DNA of 30,453 bases from Bacillota bacterium (GTDB lineage Bacteria; Bacillota; Clostridia; Oscillospirales; Ruminococcaceae), in NCBI GenBank assembly GCA_023396225.1, contig JAEWWT010000003.1, forward strand, positions 1-30,453. The letters run 5' to 3'. Both the position numbers and the translations under genes were made by a program. Each line of letters starts with the position of its first letter. Position 1 is the stretch's first letter. Shown piece after piece: positions 23,062 to 28,773 of the stretch. The notes under the pieces were generated by a model. The model searched no databases and was not told where the DNA came from. It saw nothing but the letters and a program-made list of their open reading frames with translations.

Positions 23062-23733
23062 TTAAACACCTTCACAAATTCTGTTGTAGTCTTGCTGTAG
23101 CCGCTCAAGCTCCGACTGTCTGTAAATTGCGGTATCGTTGAGAATATCTATTTTATTATTGATTACTTCAATTTCGTCGTACATCTTTATCATCTCGGCA
23201 GACAGTTCTTCAAGCTCATTAACCTTGTCCGAAATGCATTTTTGCACCGCTTTGATAACCTCGTCTGCATAAACGTACTTGACATTTTTGCCATGCGCGG
23301 TTAAAATATTATTAGAGTTATTATCTTTTGAGCTTGTAACAGTTGCTGCTGTCGCAGGCTCTTTTTTTATGTCGCATGTAACTGGTGGGATGTCCTCAGT
23401 AGTTAAAGCACACTCCGAAATACCATTATCTTGCTTATAATCCGAAACCCACCGCCATACGGTTTTGTATTGTACGCCAAGTCGCTCAGATATATCGTTA
23501 AGTGATACACCATCTACAAACAGCTTTAACGCATCCTTTTTAATCTGTGGGTCAATTCTTGCGCCCATTTTGTTTTCCTCCTTGTTTGGTTTTTTAGTTG
23601 TCCTTTTTTCACACTTATCTGCGGGGCAATCTCTTAGTCTGCCTGTTTCAAGCGCATAATGGCACGCATGGCATCCATTGGTTGAGCCACTTAGCGACCG
23701 CCAGTAGTAACAGCCTTTACATGTCTTTGCCAT
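23062..23733 (-). CDS. Cys-rich HTH protein, putative early regulator
   Basis: The 223-residue protein starts MAKTCKGCYYWRSLSG; the start overlaps the gene upstream by 17 bases. The N-terminal 40 residues hold a Cys/His cluster (CxxC, CHACHY, CPADKC). Then comes a helix-turn-helix, ARIDPQIKKDALKLFVDGVS with LNDISERLGVQYKTVWRWVSDYK. The C-terminal third is a coiled coil from about residue 150. This suits a zinc-containing DNA-binding protein that dimerises through the coil. An in-frame start 42 bases earlier (23775) is less likely. Confidence 0.75.
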   Translation of the reverse strand: MAKTCKGCYYWRSLSGSTNGCHACHYALETGRLRDCPADKCEKRTTKKPNKEENKMGARIDPQIKKDALKLFVDGVSLNDISERLGVQYKTVWRWVSDYKQDNGISECALTTEDIPPVTCDIKKEPATAATVTSSKDNNSNNILTAHGKNVKYVYADEVIKAVQKCISDKVNELEELSAEMIKMYDEIEVINNKIDILNDTAIYRQSELERLQQDYNRICEGV

Positions 23734-23977
23734 GAAAGCCACCACATTCCAAGCCGCGAAGCACATCCTTTGCAATTGCTAGCAAGCTGTCGCAGGTTAC
23801 ACATATCCGCAAAATTACCCCGCCATTCAGGAGCACTGTTACATGTTCTTCATGCCCGGTGTCTGATAATGAGTATGTCATTTTCTCCGTTTCTGGAAGT
23901 ATTGGTTTTACAGCCTGAATTAAGCTTTCTTCAACATAACGCTTCTTGTAAAATTGTTCGTCTGTCAAAATACTCAC
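23717..23977 (-). CDS. hypothetical early protein
   Basis: The 86-residue protein starts MSILTDEQFYKKRYVEESLIQ and contains KMTYSLSDTGHEEHVTVLLNGGVILRICVTCDSLLAIAKDVLRGL. The N-terminal helix followed by beta strands and a terminal helix suggests a small alpha/beta fold. I do not recognise a family. The start overlaps the AbrB-like gene stop by 4 bases (ATGA) and its end overlaps the next gene, so it is well embedded in the operon. Confidence 0.65.
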   Translation of the reverse strand: MSILTDEQFYKKRYVEESLIQAVKPILPETEKMTYSLSDTGHEEHVTVLLNGGVILRICVTCDSLLAIAKDVLRGLECGGFHGKDM

Positions 23978-24234
23978 CCCTTTATCACTTTATCCAAGTC
24001 GAGAATGGCCGTTTTAGTTCTGCTATCAATAGGTTTGGATTCTGCAGCTGCCTTTACTATCTCCCATGCTTGTTCGGCAATGTCGCGCTTACGAAAAATG
24101 ATATCTCCGTTATCTGCAACATGCAGCTCAAGGTATTCGCCTGTTTTAATGCCTAAGTTTTTGCGGATTTCCATGGGGATTACAATTCTGCCTAACTGGT
24201 CTACGGGTCTTGTCATTCCTGTGTTTCTGCTCAT
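23974..24234 (-). CDS. AbrB/SpoVT-family transcription regulator
   Basis: The 86-residue protein has the swapped-hairpin AbrB fold in its N-terminal half: GMTRPVDQLGRIVIPMEIRKNLGIKTGEYLELHVADNGDIIFRK in outline. The 'RxVDxLGRIVIPxEIRKxLGI' core is diagnostic. The C-terminal helix (AEQAWEIVKAAAESK) is extra. It would bind DNA as a dimer or tetramer and modulate early or host promoters. The gene lies inside the early operon and is overlapped at its start by the small lipoprotein-like gene. Confidence 0.85.
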   Translation of the reverse strand: MSRNTGMTRPVDQLGRIVIPMEIRKNLGIKTGEYLELHVADNGDIIFRKRDIAEQAWEIVKAAAESKPIDSRTKTAILDLDKVIKG

Positions 24235-24418
24235 TTGAATTCATCCTTTCTATTTTTAATAAACCTGATCCTATGCCTGAATAAATGAATACGCCAAGGT
24301 CTGCTAACCCCAATATCAGACCAACATTAGGGGAAATATTACCGTTATCCATGCAAGCAGTGATTAATAACAGCCCTGTGAGTGAGAGGGTAAACAGAAT
24401 TTTATGTAGTAGTTTCAT
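24146..24418 (-). CDS. small lipoprotein-like membrane protein overlapping abrB-like gene
   Basis: The 90-residue protein starts MKLLHKILFTLSLTGLLLITAC, with a lipobox ITAC at residues 19-22; GGGAGG precedes the ATG, which overlaps the previous stop (ATGA). A second hydrophobic segment (NVGLILGLADLGVFIYSGIGSGLL) follows. The last 30 residues are basic and lie in the 89 bases shared with the AbrB-like gene; related small proteins I recall end earlier, so the original stop may have been lost. Function unknown. Confidence 0.6.
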   Translation of the reverse strand: MKLLHKILFTLSLTGLLLITACMDNGNISPNVGLILGLADLGVFIYSGIGSGLLKIERMNSNEQKHRNDKTRRPVRQNCNPHGNPQKLRH

Positions 24419-24609
24419 TCTGACCTCCCAGAAACGAGAGCCTGATAACATCCAAGAGTCTTTGAGTAAGCTTGTCTGATTTCGCTTATTGCTTCGTTCT
24501 GTTCTGGTGACATACTATTGGAAACGGAACTCAGCATACATTGAAATTCGTCTTTTGCTTTTTCCAGTCCCTTAAGAGCATTTAAAAACATCTCCTGTTT
24601 TTCTGTCAT
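24415..24609 (-). CDS. small helical early protein
   Basis: The 64-residue protein starts MTEKQEMFLNALKGLEKAKD and continues as helices with MSPEQNEAISEIRQAYSKTLG. I chose this start because GGAAGGG lies upstream and the longer frame (start 24741) would run through the preceding gene. It overlaps the next gene by ATGA. Two amphipathic helices suggest a small dimer or an adaptor; function unknown. Confidence 0.65.
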   Translation of the reverse strand: MTEKQEMFLNALKGLEKAKDEFQCMLSSVSNSMSPEQNEAISEIRQAYSKTLGCYQALVSGRSE

Positions 24610-24626
24610 GATTTTTACACCCTTCC

Positions 24627-24902
24627 TTATTTGCTCATATAGTCGCTTATAGATCTGCTGATGCCCGAATTTGTTACCCACAGATAAAATGTAAGCGTTG
24701 AAATGTGGTAACCGCAGTTTGCCTTGTTGTCTTTCCTCCATACCATTCCAAAAGTATTGTTGGTCTGTAAATATGCCCTTAAAGACGGTGTACTGATATG
24801 TAGGAATTCAGCAGCAACAGCAAGAGGAATTTCAAAAGGGTACGTTCTTGTGATTTCGTCAAGTTCTGTTAGTCGTTGCTGTATTGGTTCTGGAAAATTC
24901 AT
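24627..24902 (-). CDS. winged-helix-like DNA-binding protein
   Basis: The 91-residue protein starts MNFPEPIQQRLTELDEITRTY, and the middle IPLAVAAEFLHISTPSLRAYLQTN reads as a helix-turn-helix of the MerR/excisionase type, followed by a wing (WRKDNKANCGYHISTLTFYLWVT). It starts in an ATGA overlap with the gene before it. It could be an excisionase-like or early regulatory protein; the two cannot be told apart here. Confidence 0.7.
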   Translation of the reverse strand: MNFPEPIQQRLTELDEITRTYPFEIPLAVAAEFLHISTPSLRAYLQTNNTFGMVWRKDNKANCGYHISTLTFYLWVTNSGISRSISDYMSK

Positions 24903-25102
24903 GCCCGTGCCTCCCATTCTTTGATGATTTCATTAGCTGCTGATACAATCTGCTGGGCTTTCGGCTGGGCGTTGTGTCCGTTAATTGCGTTGCTCAGCTC
25001 GGCGGGTGATGATATCGTCAACCCCCTCTTTGCAAGTTCAGGCACAAGTTCGAGTTGTTTTTTGCCCAGCGCCGCCAAGCGTGCTTTAATTCTGAATAAC
25101 AT
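24899..25102 (-). CDS. Cro-like HTH protein
   Basis: The 67-residue protein starts MLFRIKARLAALGKKQLELVPEL and continues GLTISSPAELSNAINGHNAQPKAQQIVSAANEII. The helices with 'LGKKQxxLVPEL' and 'SPAELSNAINGH' match small helix-turn-helix proteins encoded at the start of early operons in Clostridia phages. A role as a Cro-like repressor is likely but inferred. AAGGAAGTG precedes the ATG, and the end overlaps the next gene by ATGA. Confidence 0.75.
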   Translation of the reverse strand: MLFRIKARLAALGKKQLELVPELAKRGLTISSPAELSNAINGHNAQPKAQQIVSAANEIIKEWEARA

Positions 25103-25123
25103 GGTTTCACTTCCTTTTCTGTG

Positions 25124-25333
25124 TCACTCTCGTTCAAGTAATGTTCGACTATCTGCGTATTTTATAAATTCGCTTGCTATGTAGGATAGGCTCAGTCCTG
25201 TTTCAGCTTCCCACTGGGTGAGTAGTTCATATGCTTCGGCGGATATACGGATAACTGGTGCGGAGCCTTTGGCTTTTTTAGGTTTAGTGAAGACAAGGTT
25301 TCCGTTGTCATCAATTTTTACCCGTTCACTCAT
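25124..25333 (-). CDS. ribbon-helix-helix-type small protein
   Basis: The 69-residue protein begins MSERVKIDDNGNLVFTKPKK and has the pattern APVIRISAEAYELLTQWEAETGLSLSYIASEFIKYA: a beta strand then two helices, as in Arc/MetJ-like repressors and antitoxins. The first 25 residues form a basic arm. GGAAGTG lies before the ATG. As the first gene of the downstream early block, it may set expression of that block. Confidence 0.7.
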   Translation of the reverse strand: MSERVKIDDNGNLVFTKPKKAKGSAPVIRISAEAYELLTQWEAETGLSLSYIASEFIKYADSRTLLERE

Positions 25334-25359
25334 TGGAGATCACTTCCTTTTCATATAAA

Positions 25360-25388
25360 TTGACATTTTCAGATTTGCATTGTATAAT
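25360..25388 (+). promoter_or_regulatory. consensus sigma-A promoter for the DUF2513-like gene
   Basis: TTGACA (25360-25365), spacer of 17 and TATAAT (25383-25388) match consensus exactly. The transcript would start near 25395, with GAGGAGG and an ATG at 25409. It reads away from the early genes on the minus strand. Confidence 0.85.
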
Positions 25389-25408
25389 ATTGGCGAGGAG
25401 GGAGCATT

Positions 25409-25771
25409 ATGAAGTTAAATCCGGATTGCGTGAGGGATATCTTGTTTTATGTAGAAGATAATACAGGATATCACAAATTTGTGGAAATTAATAAAATTGT
25501 TGAAGCCCTTGAGCCTAAATACGATAGCGATACGATTAGGTATCATGTAAAGCAATGTGAGCTAAATTTTTTCTTTACAACGATAACGTATTATCTTGGT
25601 GGGAATGGTTCTATACAAGATTTATCCCCCAAAGCTCATGAGTTCATAGCAAACATACGAAATGATAACAATTGGCATAAAATAAAGGAGAAAGCAAAAA
25701 GCGTAGGTTCATTTTCTTTGAACGCATTATCACAAATAGCTATTGCTTACGTTTCTTCTTTAATAAGTTGA
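25409..25771 (+). CDS. DUF2513-like protein
   Basis: The 120-residue protein starts MKLNPDCVRDILFYVEDNTG, the hallmark of DUF2513, and continues with a winged-helix-like middle (DTIRYHVKQCELNFFF, then ITYYLGGNGSIQDLSPKAHEFIANIRND). The C-terminal 25 residues are amphipathic (SFSLNALSQIAIAYVSSLIS). Function of the family is unknown, though it is frequent in prophage lysogeny regions. It has its own consensus promoter and runs opposite to the early genes on both sides, its 3' end overlapping the small minus-strand gene by 25 bases. Confidence 0.85.
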   Translation: MKLNPDCVRDILFYVEDNTGYHKFVEINKIVEALEPKYDSDTIRYHVKQCELNFFFTTITYYLGGNGSIQDLSPKAHEFIANIRNDNNWHKIKEKAKSVGSFSLNALSQIAIAYVSSLIS

Positions 25772-25932
25772 CTAATTTCTGTATTAAGAATCACGTCATG
25801 GTTACATAGAGTCAAGGTCACTTCTGTATTATCGGGGGTAATCTTGACTTCAATTTTTTCTGCTCTTTCTATTGGCTTGTCGTTAATAAAAAAACGCCCG
25901 TTTACTGTATCAATTACGATAAGATCCTTCAT
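25747..25932 (-). CDS. small beta-rich protein, first gene after the leftward promoter
   Basis: The 61-residue protein starts MKDLIVIDTVNGRFFINDKP and continues IERAEKIEVKITPDNTEVTLTLCNHDVILNT. Strand patterns alternate with turns, so it looks like a small beta fold. Its frame is protein-like and a GTGGTG site lies before the ATG. It lies downstream of the operator-controlled leftward promoter and converges with the DUF2513-like gene. No family is recognised. Confidence 0.6.
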   Translation of the reverse strand: MKDLIVIDTVNGRFFINDKPIERAEKIEVKITPDNTEVTLTLCNHDVILNTEISQLIKEET

Positions 25933-25969
25933 ATTTTCACCACTTTTCAAAATATTTTCTCGTAAACTA

Positions 25970-25998
25970 TTGACATTAAGAGGAAAATAATATATTAT
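25970..25998 (+). promoter_or_regulatory. rightward promoter in the switch region
   Basis: TTGACA (25970-25975), a 17-base spacer and TATTAT (25993-25998) form a good promoter pointing at the repressor gene at 26253. The leader would be about 245 bases long and contains an A/T hairpin TGAAAAA/TTTTTCA near 26038-26055, which could end a short RNA. Confidence 0.65.
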
Positions 25999-26105
25999 AG
26001 TGCTTGTGGGACAATATAATATTTAAACGTCGCTTTTGAAAAATCACTTTTTCACAGGCCTTGGTTTTTTATTCCCTGTTTAATAAACAAATTGTTTACA
26101 GTCAT

Positions 26106-26134
26106 ATCATAATACTGATTTCGGTATAAGTCAA
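26106..26134 (-). promoter_or_regulatory. leftward early promoter overlapped by operators
   Basis: On the minus strand TTGACT (26134-26129), a spacer of 17 and TATGAT (26111-26106) form a strong promoter. Its spacer is one operator copy and its -35 region abuts the second. It should drive the early genes leftward and be shut by the repressor. Confidence 0.75.
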
Positions 26135-26149
26135 TACTGATTTCGGTAT
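26111..26149. repeat. two repressor operators, 22 bases apart
   Basis: AATACTGATTTCGGTAT occurs exactly at 26111-26127 and 26133-26149. Each is close to an inverted repeat (AATAC.GA..TC.GTATT when extended by a base in the second copy), as expected for a dimeric repressor site. The 22-base period puts the two on the same face of the helix. Confidence 0.8.
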
Positions 26150-26252
26150 TTTGTTACATATTCACAAATTATCTTTCTTTAGTTGTCAATTATGCATGGC
26201 ACATGACAGGTAGAACTCCGCCAATAAAGCGGAACAAAATAAGGAGAATATT

Positions 26253-26573
26253 ATGTTTATTAATATTTTAGATAGTTTATGCGCAGGCCGGAATACAACA
26301 ATTACCGCTGTTCTAAAAGCGCTAAAGCTAAGCCCCTCAAAAGGCACAGCGTGGCGTAACGGCTCTATTCCTAATGGTGCAGTACTTGCAAAACTTGCAG
26401 ACTATTTTGGAGTAACAACTGATTATCTCCTCGGAAACGAGCAAAAAGAAAACCCGCTATCCGAATTGGATAACGAGTTGATTATGAAATGTAAGGCAAT
26501 GAGCGAAGAAGATAAAATCAAGACGCTTGAATACGCGGAGCTTCTGATTGCAGCAAGGAATCAACATAAATAA
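26253..26573 (+). CDS. Xre/cI-type repressor
   Basis: The 106-residue protein has an N-terminal helix-turn-helix: ITAVLKALKLSPSKGTAWRNGSIPNGAVLAKLADYFGVTTDYLLGNE in outline, the 'TDYLLG' ending being typical of Xre proteins. The C-terminal 40 residues are helical (LSELDNELIMKCKAMSEEDKIKTLEYAELLIAA) and likely dimerise; no peptidase domain for self-cleavage is present. It should maintain lysogeny by binding the operators upstream. AAGGAG lies before the ATG. Its 3' end is overlapped by a small gene on the other strand. Confidence 0.85.
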   Translation: MFINILDSLCAGRNTTITAVLKALKLSPSKGTAWRNGSIPNGAVLAKLADYFGVTTDYLLGNEQKENPLSELDNELIMKCKAMSEEDKIKTLEYAELLIAARNQHK

Positions 26574-26640
26574 TTACTTTTTTCTTTTCATCATCTGTCA
26601 GCTTTGAAAAAGTTTCAGCAAGTTTTTCATCAATAGTCAT
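26518..26640 (-). CDS. 40-residue helical peptide antisense to the repressor gene
   Basis: A short frame (MTIDEKLAETFSKLTDDEKK, then KVIIYVDSLLQS and a short tail) has a strong AGGAGG site 10 bases upstream and a consensus promoter. Its N-terminal helices (DEK...TDDEKKKVIxYVxSLL) resemble the C-terminal dimerisation helices of Xre proteins (MSEEDKIKTLEYAELL in the repressor next to it). It overlaps the last 56 bases of the repressor on the opposite strand. A dimer-poisoning anti-repressor is a plausible but unproven role. Confidence 0.7.
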   Translation of the reverse strand: MTIDEKLAETFSKLTDDEKKKVIIYVDSLLQSEAPRIQAS

Positions 26641-26691
26641 TACAATAAGTCCTCCTAATGTTTGTGATAATTTCGTAAGATGTTATGTTTA

Positions 26692-26720
26692 AGTATAGAA
26701 CATTCGTTTCAAAATGTCAA
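26692..26720 (-). promoter_or_regulatory. consensus promoter of the small peptide with LexA-like box
   Basis: On the minus strand TTGACA (26720-26715), 17 bases and TATACT (26697-26692). The spacer contains AGAACATTCGTTTC (plus strand, 26697-26710), which matches the Gram-positive LexA (DinR) box CGAACRNRYGTTYC at 12 of 14 positions. Confidence 0.7.
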
Positions 26721-26734
26721 GTGCTTTTGAAACG
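26705..26734. repeat. 10-base inverted repeat (operator-like) over the -35 region
   Basis: CGTTTCAAAA (26705-26714) and TTTTGAAACG (26725-26734) are exact inverted copies with a 10-base centre, TGTCAAGTGC, that includes the -35 box of the small-peptide promoter. A dimeric regulator could bind here and affect both this promoter and the divergent Ltp-like gene. Confidence 0.65.
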
Positions 26735-26767
26735 TTTGTTTAATAAATATTAAGGGGATTTTATATT

Positions 26768-27325
26768 ATGGAAAATCAAAAGAAGCCTTTTTACAAACGT
26801 GCGTGGTTTATTGTATTGGTTATTGTAGTAGGATTAGGTATTATCGGATCATTTGGAAACAAGAATAAAGCTGAAGATAATACTGAAGTGACACCTGTTC
26901 TTGAAGAAACTGCAGGTGTTCAAAAAGAAACTACAATTGCTGAAACCACAGAGCAAGAAACCACAACCACTAAAGTTAAAGAAACAACTGTTGCAACTAC
27001 AACAGCTCCTGCTGTTCCAAAAGAGTACATATCTGCATTGAATAAAGCAGAAACATATAGTGAAATTATGAATATGTCCAAGCAAGGAATATATGATCAG
27101 CTTACATCTGAATATGGAGAACAGTTTACTCCTGAAGCCGCACAATATGCAATAGATAATATGTCTGCCGATTGGAATTATAACGCTTTGCAGAAAGCAA
27201 TTTCATACAGGGATACGATGGACATGTCTCCGGCTGCAATCCACGACCAATTAACCTCAGAATATGGAGAGAAATTTACAGAATCACAGGCAGATTATGC
27301 TATAGAACATCTTGACGAATATTAA
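26768..27325 (+). CDS. Ltp-like superinfection exclusion protein
   Basis: The 185-residue protein has a membrane anchor (residues 12-28), a Thr/Glu-rich linker (about 36-84) and two copies of the Ltp helical repeat: EYISALNKAETYSEIMNMSK with DQLTSEYGEQFTPEAAQYAIDNM, then ALQKAISYRDTMDMSPAAIH with DQLTSEYGEKFTESQADYAIEHL. Proteins with this repeat (PF07553, phage TP-J34 Ltp) stop DNA of related phages from entering the cell. Here a membrane helix replaces the lipobox. AAGGGG lies 10 bases before the ATG and an intrinsic terminator follows. Expression in the lysogen is expected from its place beside the repressor. Confidence 0.85.
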   Translation: MENQKKPFYKRAWFIVLVIVVGLGIIGSFGNKNKAEDNTEVTPVLEETAGVQKETTIAETTEQETTTTKVKETTVATTTAPAVPKEYISALNKAETYSEIMNMSKQGIYDQLTSEYGEQFTPEAAQYAIDNMSADWNYNALQKAISYRDTMDMSPAAIHDQLTSEYGEKFTESQADYAIEHLDEY

Positions 27326-27349
27326 ATATTATACGACTTAGAAAATAAT

Positions 27350-27375
27350 ATTCCCTGCTGTAACAAGCAGGGAAT
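27350..27375 (+). terminator. intrinsic terminator after the Ltp-like gene
   Basis: ATTCCCTGCT and AGCAGGGAAT form a perfect 10-pair stem around GTAACA, followed by ACTTTTAAG. It separates the Ltp-like gene from the integrase gene. Confidence 0.8.
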
Positions 27376-27397
27376 ACTTTTAAGGGATGGGAATCTT

Positions 27398-28501
27398 ATG
27401 GGACGTCCTAAAAAACCTGAGCAAAAACCAAATAGAGCAGACGGATTATATGAATACAAGGCAAACGTTGGTAAAACAGTAGATGGAAAATCAATCCGCA
27501 AGAGTTTCTACAGTAGCATTTCTCTTGCTGATGCCAAGCAAAAAGCAGAGAATTATAAAATTAATCAGAAAGCTATTGACATTGTCGGACGAGTAACTCA
27601 GGAAACAGCTCCTGATGTAACATTCAGAGTGTGGGCAATAAAGTGGCTTGAAGTATACAAAAAGCCTAATGTAAGCGAGAATACGTATATTACAACATAT
27701 CAAGGTACTGTATTAAACCACTTGATTCCGTACTTTGGAGCGTCGCAATTAAAAAATATCCGTCAAATAGATGTTCAGGATTTCCTTTCAAAGAAATCTG
27801 CTGAGTGTTCTGATTCACTTCTTCATAAAATAAAGCTTTGTCTCTGTGGTATATATGAAACTGCAATAGAAAACGACGTGTGTTATAAGAATCCAGCAAA
27901 GAATGCGACGTATACAAGCCGAGTCAAGAAGCATGAAAAGCACGTTTATTCCGACGGACAGATCATGAAAGCAAAATCCTATTTTATAAATGACTTTTTC
28001 GATGTATATTTCTTGCTTGAAACGGGTCTTCGACGCGGGGAACTTCTCGGGCTAATGTGGAAGGATATTAATTTCACTGATAAAACAATTAGAATTGACC
28101 GTTCTGTAGCCGAAAAAAAGGGCGGAGGAATAGAAATCCGTCCGCCTAAATGGGACAGCTATAGAACAATACCTGTGCCTCAGAAACTTATTGAATTACT
28201 CGATAAGTGGCCAAGAAAAAGTATTTATGTATTTCCTAATGTTGATAACAACGTTCAGGAGCCACGCCAATGGAGTAGAAAATTAGAACGGCACATGAAG
28301 TCTATGGTAAAGAACTGCTACTGTATGATAGAATTGACTGCTCACGAACTCCGCCACACAAGAGGTACACAGCTCCGTAGAAACGGGGTTGATATTTATA
28401 CGATACAGAAGCTACTAGGTCATAAAGACATAAACGTAACCGCTCAAGTGTACGTCCACGACGACATCGAAACAACAAGAAAAGCAGCGGGTATAATCTG
28501 A
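27398..28501 (+). CDS. tyrosine-type site-specific integrase
   Basis: The 367-residue enzyme inserts and excises the phage. An N-terminal arm-binding domain (RADGLYEYKANVGKTVDGKSIRKSFYSS in outline, residues 13-60) is followed by a SAM-like core-binding domain (about 75-180) and the catalytic domain with the Arg of TGLRRGELLG, H316 and R319 of HELRHT, H342 of LGHKD and the nucleophile Y352 (VYVH). The length is normal for Tn916/phage-type integrases. GGGATGGG precedes the ATG. Its attachment site with tRNA-Lys sequence lies 130 bases downstream. Confidence 0.95.
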   Translation: MGRPKKPEQKPNRADGLYEYKANVGKTVDGKSIRKSFYSSISLADAKQKAENYKINQKAIDIVGRVTQETAPDVTFRVWAIKWLEVYKKPNVSENTYITTYQGTVLNHLIPYFGASQLKNIRQIDVQDFLSKKSAECSDSLLHKIKLCLCGIYETAIENDVCYKNPAKNATYTSRVKKHEKHVYSDGQIMKAKSYFINDFFDVYFLLETGLRRGELLGLMWKDINFTDKTIRIDRSVAEKKGGGIEIRPPKWDSYRTIPVPQKLIELLDKWPRKSIYVFPNVDNNVQEPRQWSRKLERHMKSMVKNCYCMIELTAHELRHTRGTQLRRNGVDIYTIQKLLGHKDINVTAQVYVHDDIETTRKAAGII

Positions 28502-28630
28502 ATTACTACGACATCTTTACGACATATATCATAATTTATTTTTAATCATCATGCTATACATTTCGAGTAAACAACGTATTATAGCGGTTTTAGTTAAAGA
28601 TAAGTTATTATAATCACGAATTCTTTTAGC

Positions 28631-28675
28631 CTTTTAATCAAAGGGTCTGGGGTTCAAATCCCCAATGGCTCACCA
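28631..28675 (+). other. attachment core: 3' half of a tRNA-Lys(UUU) gene
   Basis: From CTTTTAA (anticodon loop, anticodon TTT at 28633-28635) through the variable loop, T arm (TGGGG TTCAAAT CCCCA), acceptor strand ATGGCTC, A and CCA end, these 45 bases equal the 3' half of tRNA-Lys. The 5' half is absent: upstream bases cannot pair with the anticodon stem strand TCAAA. On integration the phage copy would rebuild the host tRNA gene. Phage DNA on both sides shows attP rather than a host junction. Confidence 0.85.
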
Positions 28676-28679
28676 GATA

Positions 28680-28710
28680 AAACCCCGTAACTACGTTGTT
28701 TACGGGGTTT
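28680..28710 (+). terminator. terminator just past the tRNA segment
   Basis: AAACCCCGTAA and TTACGGGGTTT (11 pairs) around a 9-base loop, followed by TTATT. It would end integrase transcripts, and tRNA transcripts after integration. T-rich sequence on the other strand allows bidirectional use. One arm carries part of the 12-base inverted repeat. Confidence 0.8.
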
Positions 28711-28773
28711 TTATTATGCTTAAAATATTTGCATTTATGAGTTGACGACAAACTGACGACAATGGTACATAAA

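Larger units (their letters stand above)
25933..26252. other. regulatory switch region
   Basis: I see no gene in these 320 bases. They hold a rightward promoter (25970), a leftward promoter (26134-26106) with two operators, an A/T-rich hairpin and a small hairpin TCCGC/GCGGA ahead of the repressor ribosome site (AAGGAG at 26240s). This is the lysis-lysogeny control region. Confidence 0.75.
28508..28761. other. attP region with arm-type direct repeats
   Basis: ACGACA lies in two pairs, each with an 11-base period: 28508 and 28519 left of the core, 28745 and 28756 right of it. A 12-base inverted repeat, GTAAACAACGTA (28567-28578) and TACGTTGTTTAC (28692-28703), also flanks the core. The layout of same-orientation pairs on both sides of a core is that of integrase arm sites. 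Confidence 0.65.

Noticed and set aside
28560..28675. A complete tRNA-Lys gene
   Set aside because: Bases upstream of the anticodon loop do not pair with the anticodon stem or the acceptor strand, and no D arm is seen; only the 3' half is present.
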